From Bacteroidales bacterium (GTDB lineage: Bacteria > Bacteroidota > Bacteroidia > Bacteroidales > VadinHA17): a stretch of 33,804 nt of DNA. The position numbers and the translations under genes are program-made. Positions 32,575 through 33,804 of the stretch are shown here, piece after piece; position 1 is the stretch's first letter, and every line of letters starts with the position of its first letter. The notes beneath the pieces were generated by a model, which ran no database searches, was not told where the DNA came from, and saw only the letters and a list, made by a program, of their open reading frames with translations. The DNA is taken from assembly GCA_030596125.1 (NCBI GenBank), contig JAUVKT010000019.1:1-33804 (forward strand), in the 5' to 3' direction.

Positions 32575-33033
32575 ATGTATCTTAGGGTAAGTGATATTGT
32601 TAGTAATCTGCAAAAGTTCCATTCCGAACTTGCTGATTTTTATACATCACAGGCAGGAGTTGTCGAGTGTCGTAAAGTAAAAGATTTACTTGAATACTTG
32701 TCCGGAAGCGAACATTTCCAGGAGGGCTATATTTTTAATTATAAAAAGCACACACCTGTTGATGTTCTGAACCTTAGGATAAAATATACACCGCGAATAT
32801 CCAATGCTGTTATTTTCGACTGCAAAATTGGTGAAGGTGTTGAATCCCCGGTAACTGTTTGTGATGTTATGAAAATAGCATTACGATACGATGTTTGCTT
32901 AATAGATTTTTGTAATGCACTTGCTGGTCAGGGAGATAATCCTTGTGCACAAGAGGTGTTTTGCAATTTTTGTAAAGTGACAAAACGGGAAAAGAGAAAT
33001 CTGTTCACCCACAATACACTATTAGCCAGTTAA
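32575..33033 (+). CDS. Cys-rich small protein of unknown function
   Basis: A 152-residue protein without signal peptide. The N-terminal half is helical (VSDIVSNLQKFHSELADFYTSQAG, then VKDLLEYLSGSEHFQEGYIFNYKKH) and recalls ferritin-like helices, with Glu18, Glu46, His47 and Glu50 as possible metal ligands, but the full diiron pattern is not shown. The second half holds seven of the eight cysteines (83, 96, 108, 113, 124, 130, 133), including CNFC. A metal or Fe-S role, or redox sensing, is possible. It is transcribed toward the FNR-like regulator 283 nt downstream. I do not recognise a family with confidence. Confidence 0.6.
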   Translation: MYLRVSDIVSNLQKFHSELADFYTSQAGVVECRKVKDLLEYLSGSEHFQEGYIFNYKKHTPVDVLNLRIKYTPRISNAVIFDCKIGEGVESPVTVCDVMKIALRYDVCLIDFCNALAGQGDNPCAQEVFCNFCKVTKREKRNLFTHNTLLAS

Positions 33034-33192
33034 TAAATCTTTCCTATTATTGTTTTACTGCAAGAGGGATTTCCGCTTGCCTGGTATTTTATTGTTATAT
33101 TCTTAACAGATACTATCATTCGTCATTTGACAAAGTGTTGTAATCTTCTTAACTTGAACAAAAACCAATTTCAGGTTAAAATAATTTGTTGC

Positions 33193-33288
33193 ATGAACCG
33201 AGCATGACAAAATTTCATCTATTATGACACACAGTGGAATAGCTTGTCCCGATTTATCGGGAATTAAATTTTGTCTTGTGAGCTGCAT
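33193..33288. repeat. 96-nt imperfect palindrome upstream of the FNR-like gene
   Basis: The arms ATGAACCGAGCATGACAAAA (from 33193) and the inverted AAATTTTGTC...GAGCTGCAT (to 33288) share one centre at 33240.5. The 10-bp core pair GACAAAATTT (33206) / AAATTTTGTC (33266) is perfect. A second, off-centre hairpin, TCCCGAT-TT-ATCGGGA, lies at 33247-33262. It leads directly into leader micro-ORF copy 3. Confidence 0.65.
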
Positions 33289-33312
33289 ATGACCATTGAA
33301 AATAAATTATAA
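33289..33312 (+). promoter_or_regulatory. Leader micro-ORF MTIENKL-stop, copy 3
   Basis: ATG ACC ATT GAA AAT AAA TTA TAA followed by 4 nt (acag) and the ATG at 33317. Same architecture as at 11043 and 14567; only the fourth codon and the stop codon type differ between copies. Confidence 0.6.
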
Positions 33313-33316
33313 ACAG

Positions 33317-33804
33317 ATGAATAACTCAACAGAGGACGTTAATTGTCATGAATGTAATGCACGGGCTGCATGCTTTAAGAGATTTCTTCCGGATGAGATC
33401 GAATTATTAAACCAGCATAAAACCCGGGTCTTATTCAGGAAAGGTGAGACAGTGTGTAAGGAGGGAGGGTTTTCCTCCAGTGTAAAGTACATTGCTGACG
33501 GACTGGTTCAGGTTTTTATTGAAGGGCCTAATGACCGCAATATTATCGTAAAACTTGTTAATACCGGCGATTTTCTGGGTTTGTCCTCTATTTGTGGAAC
33601 ACAAACCTACTCATACTCAGCAACTGCATTGAAAGACACAATAATTTGCATGCTCCACAGGGAAGCGTATTTAGAGTTGATAAAAAAAAATGGAGATTTT
33701 GCTCTTGAGGTTACCCGGTGGTATTGCAGAAGCTATGATAAAGTTTATAAAAAGCTCGGTAGTATCGGGTTTAAGAATCTTCCGGGACGAGTAGCAGATG
33801 TTCT
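33317..33804 (+). CDS. Crp/Fnr family regulator with FNR-like cysteines (3' end outside window)
   Basis: The first 162 codons are visible. The cyclic-nucleotide-binding-like beta-roll runs from about residue 25 (LLNQHKTRVLFRKGETVCKEGG, VKYIADGLVQVFIEG, IVKLVNTGDFLGLSS) into the dimer helix (DFALEVTRWYCRSYDKVYKKL). The C-terminal helix-turn-helix is beyond the window edge. The N-terminus has Cys10-x2-Cys13-x5-Cys19 and a fourth cysteine at Cys111, 92 residues later; in E. coli FNR the [4Fe-4S] ligands are Cys20, 23, 29 and 122, with the same spacing and 93 residues to the fourth. An oxygen- or NO-sensing Fe-S regulator is therefore likely, by comparison with FNR. It is preceded by the leader micro-ORF and a palindrome. 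Confidence 0.85.
   Translation, partial: MNNSTEDVNCHECNARAACFKRFLPDEIELLNQHKTRVLFRKGETVCKEGGFSSSVKYIADGLVQVFIEGPNDRNIIVKLVNTGDFLGLSSICGTQTYSYSATALKDTIICMLHREAYLELIKKNGDFALEVTRWYCRSYDKVYKKLGSIGFKNLPGRVADV

Overview
The window looks like a chromosome segment of a Bacteroidota organism, probably a Bacteroidales/Marinilabiliales-type glycan degrader. The evidence is a type IX secretion sorting domain on one amylase, many Cys-lipobox lipoproteins, absence of Shine-Dalgarno-like leaders, a TAnnTTTG-type promoter box, and family types common in that phylum (SbsA-type Ig-like lipoprotein, DUF4197, S9 peptidase, four-helix-bundle protein). This placement is an inference from protein content; no rRNA or tRNA gene was seen.

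Layout. (1) 1-9.4 kb, all on +: the end of an Ig-like surface protein, then a sugar-metabolism run (ROK kinase, CBM9-like protein, PPi-type phosphofructokinase, PIG-L deacetylase, second ROK kinase), a small membrane protein, an acyl-CoA ligase and ispD. (2) 9.4-10.2 kb: a repeat island of four palindromic elements around a broken DUF559 (Vsr-like) nuclease gene. (3) 10.2-17.3 kb, +: DUF4197 lipoprotein, an acetyltransferase-like protein, a beta-helix protein, a GH95-like lipoprotein, and remnants of further genes including the N-terminus of a GH29-type fucosidase. Two copies of a roughly 90-nt repeat in opposite orientation bracket the beta-helix/GH95 part. (4) 17.3-32.2 kb: an alpha-glucan locus. 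A LacI regulator and an S9 peptidase lie on -. Two GH13 enzymes lie on +, one exported and one with a T9SS domain. On - are an MFS sugar transporter, a GH65 maltose phosphorylase and a GH13 lipoprotein, with a four-helix-bundle gene in purine/pyrimidine tracts between the two arms. (5) 32.5 kb to the end, +: a Cys-rich small protein and the start of an FNR-like regulator with four well-placed cysteines.

How it fits together: starch or maltodextrin would be cut outside by the T9SS amylase and in the envelope by the SusA-like and lipoprotein GH13 enzymes. The products would be imported by the MFS carrier and phosphorolysed by GH65. Free glucose could then be phosphorylated by the ROK kinases and enter glycolysis through PPi-PFK. 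No SusC/SusD pair and no beta-phosphoglucomutase are present in the window.

The most unusual signals are not the enzymes. Three unrelated genes (11071, 14595, 33317) are each preceded by an almost identical 8-codon ORF, MTI(K/N/E)NKL-stop, ending exactly 4 nt before the start codon. In addition, two small genes (DUF559 and four-helix bundle) each sit inside inverted repeat or low-complexity flanks, like cassettes. The DUF559 flanks share identical outer sequence but carry two different 16-nt palindromic cores.
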